Source: Chitinophaga niastensis (GTDB lineage Bacteria; Bacteroidota; Bacteroidia; Chitinophagales; Chitinophagaceae). Taken from it: a stretch of DNA of 64,000 bases. The position numbers and the translations under genes are program-made. Shown piece by piece: positions 1 through 7,543 of the stretch. The stretch's first letter is position 1, and every line of letters starts with the position of its first letter. The DNA is taken from NCBI RefSeq assembly GCF_003014755.1, contig NZ_PYAW01000002.1:1426001-1490000 (forward strand), in the 5' to 3' direction. The notes under the pieces were generated by a model. It had not been told where the DNA came from. It searched no databases and was given only the letters and a program-made list of their open reading frames with translations.

Positions 1-675
1 GAACTTAAAAAAGAATACGGCTTCTGGCTCCATGTAGACGCGGCTTTCGGTGGATTTGCCGCTTGCAGCGATGCTTATAAACATCTGCTGAAAGGCTGGG
101 AATGGGCAGATAGCATCACTATTGATGCACACAAATGGTTGAATGTACCTTATGATGCCGCCATGATTTTCTGTCGTCATCCGCAATTACAGGTAGAAGT
201 ATTTCAGAATGCAGGTGCTGCTTACCTGGGCGATCCGGCAGCACATTTTAATTTCATTAATTACATCCCTGAAAACTCCCGCCGGCAGAGGGCTTTGCCA
301 GCCTGGTTTTCATTGATGGCATATGGTAAAGAAGGATACCGGTGGCTGGTAGAAAATAATATTACACGCGCGCAGGAACTGGGTGATTTGCTGGAGAAAG
401 ACCCTCATTTTACGTTGTTGTCGCCCGTACGGTTATGTGTTGTTTGTTTCACACTGAATGTAGCAGCAGACGTACAGACCGCAGCGGTAAATGAATTCCT
501 GGAAGCATTGAATGCCACCGGTGTGGTATGTATGACAGGTACCGTATACCAGGGCCGGCAAGGGATCAGGGCTGCATTGGTCAACTGGAGAACGGCTGCA
601 AAAGATGTTACAATAGCTTACGATACAATGAAAGGACTCGCAGAAAAAATAGTGAATCAATATACTTATGCGTAA
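1..675 (+). CDS. PLP-dependent decarboxylase (group II), C-terminal part
   Basis: This is the C-terminal 224 residues of a pyridoxal-phosphate enzyme of the group II (aromatic amino acid/glutamate type) decarboxylase family; the start lies outside the window. Seen: HVDAAFGG at residues 11-18 of the fragment, whose Asp contacts the cofactor ring nitrogen in this family, and DAHKWLNVPYD at 42-52, with Lys45 as the expected Schiff-base lysine. Full-length members have about 450-500 residues, so roughly half is present. The substrate cannot be deduced. The stop overlaps the next gene's ATG by 8 nt (ATGCGTAA), suggesting translational coupling with the exporter, so an amine product might be exported (inference). 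The fold family is secure; the substrate is unknown. Confidence 0.85.
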   Translation, partial: ELKKEYGFWLHVDAAFGGFAACSDAYKHLLKGWEWADSITIDAHKWLNVPYDAAMIFCRHPQLQVEVFQNAGAAYLGDPAAHFNFINYIPENSRRQRALPAWFSLMAYGKEGYRWLVENNITRAQELGDLLEKDPHFTLLSPVRLCVVCFTLNVAADVQTAAVNEFLEALNATGVVCMTGTVYQGRQGIRAALVNWRTAAKDVTIAYDTMKGLAEKIVNQYTYA

Positions 676-1588
676 ATCAAATACAAATGCTTACATCGCG
701 CTTGCCATTGTAAGTATTTTTTGGGGAACCACTTATCTGGCTTCCAGGGTGGGCGTGCGGCATATGCACGGTGTTATGCTGGCCGGATTACGACAAGCTG
801 TTGCGGGCCTTTTAATAACAGGATTCTTTTTACTCAGGGGATATAAGTTGCCAGAGAAGCCGGTGTTGTCGAAGTTGTTTGTAATAGGTACACTCATGCT
901 TTGTGGTGGTAACGGTTTACTTACCTGGGCGCTGAAATACATTCCAAGTGGACTGGGAGCTATTATTGCAGCTACCATTCCTATCTGGATCACTATTGCC
1001 AGTTACTTTTTAGTGAAACGTACCAGGCTGAGTATACAGCTGATCATTGGTATGATACTGGGTTTTGGCGGTGTGGCGGGTATCTTCTATAATTATTTAT
1101 CCAGTTTAATGAACCCTGATTTTCAGTTCGGGATACTGATCGCTTTCTGTTCCTGTATTTTCTGGGCATTGGGATCAGTACTTACCGCCAAATGGGCGTT
1201 GGGTGTGAACTACCTCTATGGTGCAGGGTTTCAGATGTTTTTCAGTGGCATCATTATGTTGCTGGTAGCTATGTTGTTTTTGGGACAACACCTGGAGGTG
1301 GGCAATTTTACTACAGAGCTGTGGGAAAGCCTGTTGTACCTGATTTTGGTAGGATCTGTTTTTTCTTATTCAGCATATGTGTTTGCCTTGAATAATCTGC
1401 CGCCGGCACAGGTATCGATTTATGCTTACATCAATCCTGTTGTAGCGGTATTGCTGGGTTGGACGCTGCTGCATGAAAATCTCACCTGGTTAATGGGTGT
1501 ATGTTCACTCGTAACAATAGGAGGCGTATTCCTGGTGAATAATGCATTCAACAAAAGCAAGAAAAAACTTACGGCAATAACAGATTAG
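668..1588 (+). CDS. EamA-family (DMT) membrane exporter
   Basis: A 306-residue inner-membrane protein with about ten hydrophobic helices arranged as two EamA repeats. It opens with an AIVSIFWGTTYLASRVGV segment, the usual first helix of drug/metabolite transporters, and the second repeat starts near residue 155 (FCSCIFWALGSVLTAKWA). Family members export amino acids, nucleosides or other small metabolites by proton exchange; the substrate is not predictable. Its ATG lies inside the end of the PLP decarboxylase gene (8-nt overlap), so the two are probably one operon. A short basic tail (NKSKKKL) marks the cytoplasmic end. A hairpin followed by T residues lies about 40 nt downstream. Confidence 0.9.
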   Translation: MRKSNTNAYIALAIVSIFWGTTYLASRVGVRHMHGVMLAGLRQAVAGLLITGFFLLRGYKLPEKPVLSKLFVIGTLMLCGGNGLLTWALKYIPSGLGAIIAATIPIWITIASYFLVKRTRLSIQLIIGMILGFGGVAGIFYNYLSSLMNPDFQFGILIAFCSCIFWALGSVLTAKWALGVNYLYGAGFQMFFSGIIMLLVAMLFLGQHLEVGNFTTELWESLLYLILVGSVFSYSAYVFALNNLPPAQVSIYAYINPVVAVLLGWTLLHENLTWLMGVCSLVTIGGVFLVNNAFNKSKKKLTAITD

Positions 1589-1625
1589 TAATAGCTATAT
1601 ATTTTTAAGGTAGAAGTTAATAGGC

Positions 1626-1661
1626 AGATGTTCACCCCGGTTTTTACCGGACAGAGCATCT
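1626..1661 (+). terminator. Likely intrinsic terminator after the EamA gene
   Basis: The outer arms AGATG and CATCT enclose an inner stem CCGGT-TTTT-ACCGG, followed by TTTTCTTTTG. Position and run of T residues fit a rho-independent terminator of the decarboxylase/exporter operon. The internal mismatches make it only moderately strong. Confidence 0.55.
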
Positions 1662-1716
1662 TTTCTTTTGTTAGTGAAATGTATTAATTTACACTTACTA
1701 AATTAAATTTCATCTC

Positions 1717-2163
1717 ATGGAAGTTATTCAGGCAACGGAATTACACACCAACGAAGTGGCAGTATTATTTGATGCATATCGTTCTTACTACGATCAGGCG
1801 CCTGATTTTAAAGGTGCATTGGCATTCATTACAGAAAGGATTGAAAATAAAGATAGTAACATATTTGTTGCATTGTTGGGAGAAGAAATTATCGGCTTCA
1901 CACAGTTGTATCCTATCTTCACTTCTGTAGGAATGAAGCGGGGCTGGTTATTAAATGATTTATATGTGCTGGAAGAACACCGGGGGATAGGTGCTGGTAA
2001 AGCCTTGATAGCAGCAGCTGCCGCGCATGGCCGCAAAACAAATGCTGCCTGGTTAATGCTGCAAACCTATGTAGCTAATACCGGTGCACAGGCATTGTAT
2101 GAAAGGGAAGGATTTATAAAAGATACGAATTCTTACTACTATTATTTACCGTTAAATAAATAA
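1717..2163 (+). CDS. GNAT family N-acetyltransferase
   Basis: A 148-residue protein with the GNAT layout: an N-terminal strand-helix unit, a central FTQLYPIFTSVG strand, then motif A at about residues 83-97 (LYVLEEHRGIGAGKAL), matching the acetyl-CoA pyrophosphate loop R/Q-x-x-G-x-G/A. The tail NTGAQALYEREGFIKD is the typical motif B. It transfers an acetyl group from acetyl-CoA to an amine; the substrate is unknown. It is a single gene, separated from the Nudix gene by a long palindrome. The ATG at 1717 follows an AT-rich leader without a clear Shine-Dalgarno, as usual in Bacteroidota. Confidence 0.88.
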   Translation: MEVIQATELHTNEVAVLFDAYRSYYDQAPDFKGALAFITERIENKDSNIFVALLGEEIIGFTQLYPIFTSVGMKRGWLLNDLYVLEEHRGIGAGKALIAAAAAHGRKTNAAWLMLQTYVANTGAQALYEREGFIKDTNSYYYYLPLNK

Positions 2164-2168
2164 TTACA

Positions 2169-2235
2169 AATTACGAATTGGGAATTACGGATCGAAGCGA
2201 TCTTCGCTTACATCCGTAATTCCCAATTCGTAATT
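2169..2235. repeat. Long perfect palindrome between GNAT and Nudix genes
   Basis: Two 24-nt arms (2169-2192 and 2212-2235) are exact reverse complements. The spacer contains a further small hairpin (AAGCGA-TCT-TCGCTT), so the whole 67 nt can fold into one rod. The right arm ends only 9 nt before the Nudix ATG, so in RNA it could terminate transcription or limit Nudix translation. The spacer word TCTTCGCT also occurs in the larger palindromic elements at 5658-5917 and 9815-10022, hinting at a common origin (inference). Confidence 0.85.
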
Positions 2236-2244
2236 CCTCAAAAT

Positions 2245-2808
2245 ATGGACCTGACAAAAAATCCCTGGACTATACATTCCAGCGAAACACGATACGACAA
2301 TAACTGGATCAGTGTATTACATCATGAGGGGCTGAACCCGGCCGGTGGCGCAGGCATTTATGGCGTTGTTCATTTTAAAAACCTGGCTGTAGGTGTGGTG
2401 GCACTGGATGACGATATGCAAATCTATCTCGTAGGACAATTCCGTTTTCCGCTGAACCGCTTCAGCTGGGAGATCCCTGAAGGCGGAGGCCCGCTGGGCG
2501 AAGATCCGCTGGATACCGCCAAAAGAGAACTATTGGAAGAAACCGGGCTGGTGGCCAGTCACTGGGAAGTGATCACCAGGCTGGATATGTCTAATTCCGT
2601 TTCCGATGAAACCGGGATCGTATATCTGGCCCGTGGCCTGGAGCAACGTATGGCTGAGCCGGAAGAAACAGAACAACTGATCGTTAAAAAGATATCTTTT
2701 GAAGATGCCTACCGGATGGTGAACAACTTCGACATCACCGATTCCTTATCCGTTGCTGCCATACAAAAAGTGAAGCTCATGGGCCTGGAGGGGTTATTAA
2801 ACAAATAA
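2245..2808 (+). CDS. Nudix hydrolase (ADP-ribose pyrophosphatase type)
   Basis: A 187-residue Nudix protein. The Nudix box Gx5Ex7REUxEExGU is complete: G80, E86, R94-E95-L96, E98-E99, G101-L102; the glutamates bind the catalytic metal. The preceding WEIPEGG segment is typical of ADP-ribose/NDP-sugar pyrophosphatases. It probably hydrolyses ADP-ribose or a similar nucleoside diphosphate derivative in the cytoplasm, a housecleaning role, though the exact substrate is inferred. A long hairpin directly precedes its start codon, and no ribosome-binding site is obvious in the 9 nt between. The rlmB-type gene follows at once and may use its own promoter. Confidence 0.9.
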   Translation: MDLTKNPWTIHSSETRYDNNWISVLHHEGLNPAGGAGIYGVVHFKNLAVGVVALDDDMQIYLVGQFRFPLNRFSWEIPEGGGPLGEDPLDTAKRELLEETGLVASHWEVITRLDMSNSVSDETGIVYLARGLEQRMAEPEETEQLIVKKISFEDAYRMVNNFDITDSLSVAAIQKVKLMGLEGLLNK

Positions 2809-2814
2809 ACCCGT

Positions 2815-2822
2815 TACCTTTG
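2815..2822 (+). promoter_or_regulatory. Bacteroidota -7 box (TACCTTTG) just before the rRNA methyltransferase gene
   Basis: TACCTTTG matches the Bacteroidota -7 consensus TAnnTTTG exactly, with the following C that is often seen. It ends only 6 nt before the ATG at 2829, so transcription would begin at or next to the start codon and give a leaderless or nearly leaderless mRNA. No convincing -33 TTG element was found. Confidence 0.5.
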
Positions 2823-2828
2823 CAACAC

Positions 2829-3644
2829 ATGGAAAGGAAATTTAACGCTTTCAAAGGTGAAAGAAGAGAGGGGTCAGGTGGCCCCAAAAAGTATGCGACT
2901 CAGCGCCCAAAGCAATCTACAATGATTATTGGTCGCCAGCCGGTACTGGAAGCCCTGAACAGTGGCAAGTCCATTGAGCGCATTTTCATGCTGCGCACAG
3001 CAACAGGCGATATTATCCCACAAATCAGAGACCTGGCCTTAGCCAACAATATCCCCGTGAACTATGTGCCGATGGAAAAGTTGAACGGGCTTACCCAGGC
3101 TAATCACCAGGGATGCGTAGCTATTGCCGGCAACGTTACCTACCTGGACCTGCAGGACGTAATATCACACGTCATTGAGCAGGGGCAAACGCCGCTGTTC
3201 CTGATCCTGGATGGTATTACCGATGTACGTAATATTGGCGCCATTGCCCGTAGTGCCGTGTGTTGCGGCGCCCAGGCCATTATCATTCCGGACAAAGGCA
3301 TCGCCTCCCTGAATGAAGAAGCCGTAAAATCCTCTGCAGGTGCATTGGAAAAAATATCGGTTTGCCGTGTTAACAGCCTGAATAAAGCTATTGATACCCT
3401 GCATCTCAACGGTATTAAAGTGCTGGCGAGTGAAATGGAAACGGAAATAAAATTATACGATTGCGACCTGAAAGAGCCTGTAGCAGTGATTATGGGTTCA
3501 GAAGATAAAGGCGTGTACCCCGCGTTGATAAAAGCCTCCGATGTGCTTTTTCATATACCGATGGCCGGCAACTTTGAGTCTTTCAACGTATCTGTGGCGG
3601 CTGGTATTATTTTGTATGAAGCATTGAAACAACGAACTATATAA
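2829..3644 (+). CDS. rlmB: 23S rRNA 2'-O-methyltransferase, SpoU/TrmH family (RlmB type)
   Basis: A 271-residue SPOUT methyltransferase. A charged, flexible N-terminus precedes a substrate-binding domain starting MIIGRQPVLEAL, as in RlmB/TrmH proteins. The catalytic knot follows with all three SpoU motifs: LDGITDVRNIGAIARSA (motif 1), MGSEDKGV (motif 2) and NFESFNVSVAAGIILYE (motif 3). It would methylate a ribose 2'-OH in 23S rRNA (G2251 in E. coli) using SAM; TrmH-type tRNA activity is the alternative. The ATG at 2829 was chosen over an in-frame TTG at 2820, because that TTG lies inside a promoter-like TACCTTTG. Confidence 0.85.
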   Translation: MERKFNAFKGERREGSGGPKKYATQRPKQSTMIIGRQPVLEALNSGKSIERIFMLRTATGDIIPQIRDLALANNIPVNYVPMEKLNGLTQANHQGCVAIAGNVTYLDLQDVISHVIEQGQTPLFLILDGITDVRNIGAIARSAVCCGAQAIIIPDKGIASLNEEAVKSSAGALEKISVCRVNSLNKAIDTLHLNGIKVLASEMETEIKLYDCDLKEPVAVIMGSEDKGVYPALIKASDVLFHIPMAGNFESFNVSVAAGIILYEALKQRTI

Positions 3645-3655
3645 TAATCGGGCAG

Positions 3656-3775
3656 AAATTGTCTTCCCCGGGATTTTGATGATTAATCATGATTTTTCTG
3701 ATTTTGTTTATTTTTAATATAGCATCTAATCAGAATAATCATGATTAATCATCAAAATCCTGGAGAAGACAAATT
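3656..3775. repeat. Imperfect palindromic intergenic element
   Basis: Near-complementary arms of about 48 nt (3656-3703 and 3728-3775) surround a 24-nt AT-rich spacer. The outer ends read AAATTGTCTTCCCCGGG and, inverted, AATCCTGGAGAAGACAAATTT, and the arms carry tandem words such as GATGATTAATCATGATT. It fills almost the whole gap between two co-directional genes. Style and word content (GATTTT, AATCCTGG, GACAA ends) resemble the elements at 5658-5917 and 9815-10022. It could act as a terminator of rlmB. Confidence 0.75.
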
Positions 3776-3821
3776 TTAGCAGCTTGCTGCTACCTGTCCA
3801 ATTCGCAATTAAATTTATTTT

Positions 3822-4673
3822 ATGCTCAAACTGGTAGAGTGCCCGCGTGATGCTATGCAGGGTTGGCACAGGATGATCAGCACGGATGAGAAGGTGAAAT
3901 ACCTGGATGCCTTGTTAAAAGTAGGTTTTGATACGATTGATTTTGGAAGTTTTGTATCTCCCAAAGCAATCCCGCAAATGGCCGACACTAAAGATGTGTT
4001 GCCCCGGTTGCAGTTATCAGGATCAAAAAGTAAACTGCTGGCCATTGTGGCGAATATGCGTGGTGCAGAAGACGCGGTTGTATTTGACGAAATCAGTTAC
4101 CTCGGCTTTCCGTTTTCTATTTCAGAAACGTTTCAGCTGCGGAATACCAATAAAACTATCGCAGAATCCCTGGAACAGGTGCATTCCATGCAGGAGCTGT
4201 GTATAAAAAATAAAAAAGAGCTGGTAGTATATATTTCTATGGGATTTGGAAACCCTTATGGTGACCCATATAGCCCGGAGATTGTATTACAGTGGGTAGA
4301 AGAGATGGTGAAGATGGAGATAGGTATTATTTCCCTCGCTGATACGGTTGGTGTAGCCGATCCTAAAACAATCACGGATCTGTTTAAACACCTGATCCCT
4401 GCTTACACGGATGTAGAGTTTGGCGCACATTTTCATGCTGCTCCCTATAACTGGGAAGAGAAAGTACTGGCCGCCTGGGAACAGGGCTGCAAGCGCTTCG
4501 ACAGCTCCATTAAAGGCATTGGCGGTTGCCCTATGGCTAAAGATGAACTGGTAGGCAATCTGGCCACTGAAAATATGATTGCATTTTGCCATCAGCGCAA
4601 AGAGCCACTCACGCTGGATATGACAGCACTGCGCGGCGCACAGCGACTGGCAGATGCCGTTTTTAAAGATTAA
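3822..4673 (+). CDS. Hydroxymethylglutaryl-CoA lyase
   Basis: A 283-residue TIM-barrel protein of the HMGL-like family. It starts with VECPRDAMQGW, supplying the catalytic Arg9 and metal-binding Asp10, has IDFGSFVSPKAIPQM early on, GAHFHAAPYN with a metal-ligand His, and ends with the GIGGCPMAKDELVGN loop whose Cys is essential in HMG-CoA lyases. It cleaves HMG-CoA to acetyl-CoA and acetoacetate, the last step of leucine degradation. No other leucine-catabolic gene is nearby. The signature Gly-Cys-Pro loop favours HMG-CoA lyase over homocitrate or isopropylmalate synthase. Ten nt separate it from the GSCFA gene, so they may be co-transcribed. Confidence 0.9.
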   Translation: MLKLVECPRDAMQGWHRMISTDEKVKYLDALLKVGFDTIDFGSFVSPKAIPQMADTKDVLPRLQLSGSKSKLLAIVANMRGAEDAVVFDEISYLGFPFSISETFQLRNTNKTIAESLEQVHSMQELCIKNKKELVVYISMGFGNPYGDPYSPEIVLQWVEEMVKMEIGIISLADTVGVADPKTITDLFKHLIPAYTDVEFGAHFHAAPYNWEEKVLAAWEQGCKRFDSSIKGIGGCPMAKDELVGNLATENMIAFCHQRKEPLTLDMTALRGAQRLADAVFKD

Positions 4674-4682
4674 CAGTTACAC

Positions 4683-5663
4683 ATGCAATTTCATTTGAGC
4701 TTTCCCGTGGAGCCTTTGGCGTCAGCTATTCAATATAAAGATGAGCTGCTGCTGCTGGGCTCCTGCTTTGCTGAAGAGATAGGCGAAAAGCTGCAGGAGC
4801 ACCGGTTTAATACGGTGATCAACCCCCATGGCATCTTATACAATCCGTTGAGCATCACTAAAGCCCTGACTTCTTATCTCGACGGAAAAATATATACTAA
4901 AGAAGATTTATTTCAACACAACGACTCCTGGAATAGCTGGGATCATCACAGCCGTTTTTCTGCGCTCACGCCGGAAGCTGCACTGGAAGCGATTAACACC
5001 GCGCATGCCGCGGCTGCCCGCAGTATTGAAAACGCCGACTGGCTCATATTGACCCTTGGCTCCGCTCATGCCCATGTACTCAAAGAAAACAGCCGCATAG
5101 TAGGCAACTGTCATAAAGTACCCGCCGCCAGTTTCTACAAACGGTTACTCACAGTAGATGAAGTTGTTACTGCGCTGGATAACGTGATGCATCGTTTGTT
5201 TTTCCGCAACCGGAAAATTAATATACTCTTTACCGTTAGCCCGGTGCGTTACATACGCGATGGCGTAGTGGAGAATAACCTCAGCAAAGCTATACTGCTA
5301 CAGGCTGTACATCACCTTGTGAATAAATTTAACCGCCTCTTTTATTTCCCGGCTTATGAGCTGGTGATAGATGATCTGCGCGATTATCGCTTTTATAAAG
5401 ATGACCTGGTACATCCCAATGCTGCCGCAGTAAATTATGTGTGGGAGCAGGTAGTAAAATCCTGTATCCATCCCAACAGCCAGCCATTATTACACACCAT
5501 TGCAGAAATAAACCGTGCCGCACATCACCGGCCGTTTAATCCGGAAAGCAGCGAGCATCAACAGTTTTTGCGTACGTATGCGGGTAAGGTAAAGCAGATA
5601 ATGGCGGAGCATCCGCAGCTTAATATGGAGGAGTTGCTGGCATATTTTAGTCCAACTGTCTGA
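4683..5663 (+). CDS. GSCFA domain protein
   Basis: A 326-residue protein of the GSCFA family, named after the motif seen here as LLLLGSCFAEEIGEKL (about residues 23-38). The fold resembles SGNH/GDSL hydrolases: GSCFA carries the nucleophile-like Ser, LTLGSAHAHV and a late DLVHPNAAAVNYVW block the other conserved positions. The family is common in Bacteroidota and some members are linked to carbohydrate O-acyl modification; the real substrate is unknown. No signal peptide is visible, so it is probably cytoplasmic. Its last codon and TGA stop fall inside the left end of the palindromic element starting at 5658, so the element appears to define the C-terminus. Confidence 0.85.
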   Translation: MQFHLSFPVEPLASAIQYKDELLLLGSCFAEEIGEKLQEHRFNTVINPHGILYNPLSITKALTSYLDGKIYTKEDLFQHNDSWNSWDHHSRFSALTPEAALEAINTAHAAAARSIENADWLILTLGSAHAHVLKENSRIVGNCHKVPAASFYKRLLTVDEVVTALDNVMHRLFFRNRKINILFTVSPVRYIRDGVVENNLSKAILLQAVHHLVNKFNRLFYFPAYELVIDDLRDYRFYKDDLVHPNAAAVNYVWEQVVKSCIHPNSQPLLHTIAEINRAAHHRPFNPESSEHQQFLRTYAGKVKQIMAEHPQLNMEELLAYFSPTV

Positions 5664-5917
5664 ACTGTGATTTTTATGATTTTTTTGATTATCCTGATGA
5701 GCGAAGATTAGATTGTCTGAACCAGGATTTTTAGGATTGAATGGATTACCCTGATGGGTGCAAAAGATCAAAGAGAAGATTTTAGCGGATATCTTCAATA
5801 TAAAACAACATAACGCCCATCAGGGTAATCCATTCAATCCTAAAAAATCCTGGTTCAGACAATCTAATCTTCGCTCATCAGGATCATCAAAAAAATCATA
5901 AAAATCACAGTTCAGAC
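5658..5917. repeat. 260-bp palindromic element between convergent genes
   Basis: Near-perfect arms of about 103 nt (5658-5760 and 5814-5917) flank a 53-nt centre. Each arm has two modules, each beginning GTCTGAAC: an outer AT-rich one (GTCTGAACTGTGATTTTTA ... CCTGATGAGCGAAGAT) and an inner one (GTCTGAACCAGGATTTTTA ... ATTACCCTGATGGGTG). The element lies between the convergent GSCFA and MFS genes, provides the GSCFA stop codon at its left tip, and ends 4 nt from the MFS stop. It should form a very stable hairpin in RNA from either strand, so bidirectional termination is likely. The same modules recur at 9815-10022. Confidence 0.9.
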
Positions 5918-5921
5918 ATTA

Positions 5922-7382
5922 TCACAACTGAACCCCTTTCTTATCTTTCAAATAAATTATTCCTATCACAAAACATATTACTGCCACAGCAATCGGATAA
6001 ATCAATCCTGCCAGGTGGTTGCCGGTATTGGTAACCAGGATGGTGGAAATGGTGGGTAATAAACCGCCAAATACGCCATTGCCAATGTGATAAGGCAGCG
6101 ACATAGAGGTGTACCGGATACGCGTAGGAAACAGTTCTACCAGGAAAGCGGCTATGGGTGCGTATACCATGGTTACAAACAACACTTGTATAAATATCAG
6201 GATCACCAGCCAGGCCATGCGTGTATGGCTTACCGTTAGTTCCTTTTTGCCGTCTGTATCCCGGAGGATGCTGCCGTCTGTATAGCTATGAACACGTGTG
6301 GTTTTGGATACCAGTTTGCCGGCTTCATTCTGTGATGAGTTGCTTTCTATCCTGAGATCCGCTGTTTGTTCCTGTTTCTGTTTTATATCGCCTATGTTGT
6401 CCATGGCTTTGTAAATAGGGTAGTAGGCCAGGGCGGCGAGGAGCATGCCGGTGAGCATGATCTTTTTACGGCCTATACGATCAGACAGCGACCCGAAATA
6501 AATGAAGAAGGGTGTTCCCAGCAGCAGTGCAATGGCAATGATAATATTGGATTGCACAAACTCTATGTTCATTGTTTTCTGGAGGAAGGAGAGGGCATAA
6601 AACTGACCGGTATACCAGATCACCCCTTGCCCCATGGCAGCGCCGAACAGCGCTATCAGCACCAGTTTCAGGTTTTCTTTGTTGCCAAAACTTTCCTTGA
6701 TAGGGTTGGCGGAAGTTTTACCTTCCTGTTTCATTTGTGTAAATAAAGGTGATTCGTGTAGGCGTATACGTATATAATAAGACATGATCACCAGGAATAC
6801 CGATAACAGGAACGGAATGCGCCAGCCATAGTTATTGAAGTTTTCAGGTGTCATCACGGTGCGGGTGATAAGGATCACGCCTAGTGATACAAACAGCCCG
6901 AGAGTGGCTGTGGTTTGAATGAAACTGGTGTAGTAACCACGACGGTTATCCGGCGAATGTTCTGCCACATAGGTAGCAGCCCCGCCGTATTCACCACCCA
7001 GGGCCAGTCCCTGTAATAGCCGGAGAAGGAGTACCAGCACAGGCGCCAGCATACCAATAGTATGATAGCTGGGAATAAGGCCTATTGCAAATGTAGAGCC
7101 GCCCATAATGAGCAGTGTAAGCAGGAATGTGTATTTGCGCCCTACCATATCGCCCAGGCGACCAAATACAATGGCGCCAAAAGGGCGAACAATAAATCCT
7201 ACGGCAAAAGTGGCCAGGGTAGCTATATATGCCAGCTGCGGATTGCTGGGTGGAAAAAACTTTTCAGCGATAATAGCAGATAAGCTGCCGAAGATGTAGA
7301 AGTCGTACCATTCTATTAAAGTACCGGCCGATGAAGCCAGTATTACCTGCCAGATATTTTTTGTGGCTTGTGGATTTTGCAT
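5922..7382 (-). CDS. MFS transporter, metabolite:H+ symporter type
   Basis: A 486-residue carrier with about 12 membrane helices. It begins with the family hallmark ASSAGTLIEWYDFYIFGSL and has the MFS loop-2 motif GRLGDMVGRKYTF, repeated in the second half as GSLSDRIGRKKIM. ALGGEYGGAATYVAEHSP is characteristic of the metabolite:H+ symporter (ShiA/ProP/KgtP-like) branch, which imports organic acids, betaines or shikimate. An unusual hydrophilic insert of about 55 residues sits between late helices (from GDIKQKQEQTADLRIESNSS). The ATG at 7382 was chosen because the 26 upstream residues in frame precede the conserved N-terminus and look like leader sequence. Confidence 0.88.
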   Translation of the reverse strand: MQNPQATKNIWQVILASSAGTLIEWYDFYIFGSLSAIIAEKFFPPSNPQLAYIATLATFAVGFIVRPFGAIVFGRLGDMVGRKYTFLLTLLIMGGSTFAIGLIPSYHTIGMLAPVLVLLLRLLQGLALGGEYGGAATYVAEHSPDNRRGYYTSFIQTTATLGLFVSLGVILITRTVMTPENFNNYGWRIPFLLSVFLVIMSYYIRIRLHESPLFTQMKQEGKTSANPIKESFGNKENLKLVLIALFGAAMGQGVIWYTGQFYALSFLQKTMNIEFVQSNIIIAIALLLGTPFFIYFGSLSDRIGRKKIMLTGMLLAALAYYPIYKAMDNIGDIKQKQEQTADLRIESNSSQNEAGKLVSKTTRVHSYTDGSILRDTDGKKELTVSHTRMAWLVILIFIQVLFVTMVYAPIAAFLVELFPTRIRYTSMSLPYHIGNGVFGGLLPTISTILVTNTGNHLAGLIYPIAVAVICFVIGIIYLKDKKGVQL

Positions 7383-7513
7383 ACTTGGTTTTTTGTAGCT
7401 GTTAGGGCTTTTGCGGGGAAAAAGATAGTGAATAATTGTTATGGGCGCAAATACAGGCAAGTAAAAAATCAGGATCTCTCAAATCTGCAAACTCATAAAT
7501 CTCTATAATCCCT

Positions 7514-7521
7514 TATCTTTA
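7514..7521 (+). promoter_or_regulatory. Possible -7 box (TATCTTTA) for the patatin gene
   Basis: TATCTTTA differs from TAnnTTTG at the last base only and lies 22 nt before the patatin ATG, in the divergent region shared with the MFS gene. No clear -33 TTG was found at the right distance, so this is a weak call. Confidence 0.35.
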
Positions 7522-7543
7522 ATAAAGGGGCAATTCAAAAAAA

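Noticed and set aside
2820..2828. TTG start for rlmB
   Set aside because: The TTG is part of a TACCTTTG promoter-like box; the ATG three codons later is a better start.
7383..7460. Upstream extension of the MFS gene by 26 residues
   Set aside because: The extension precedes the conserved N-terminus, has no family match and lies in the divergent promoter region.
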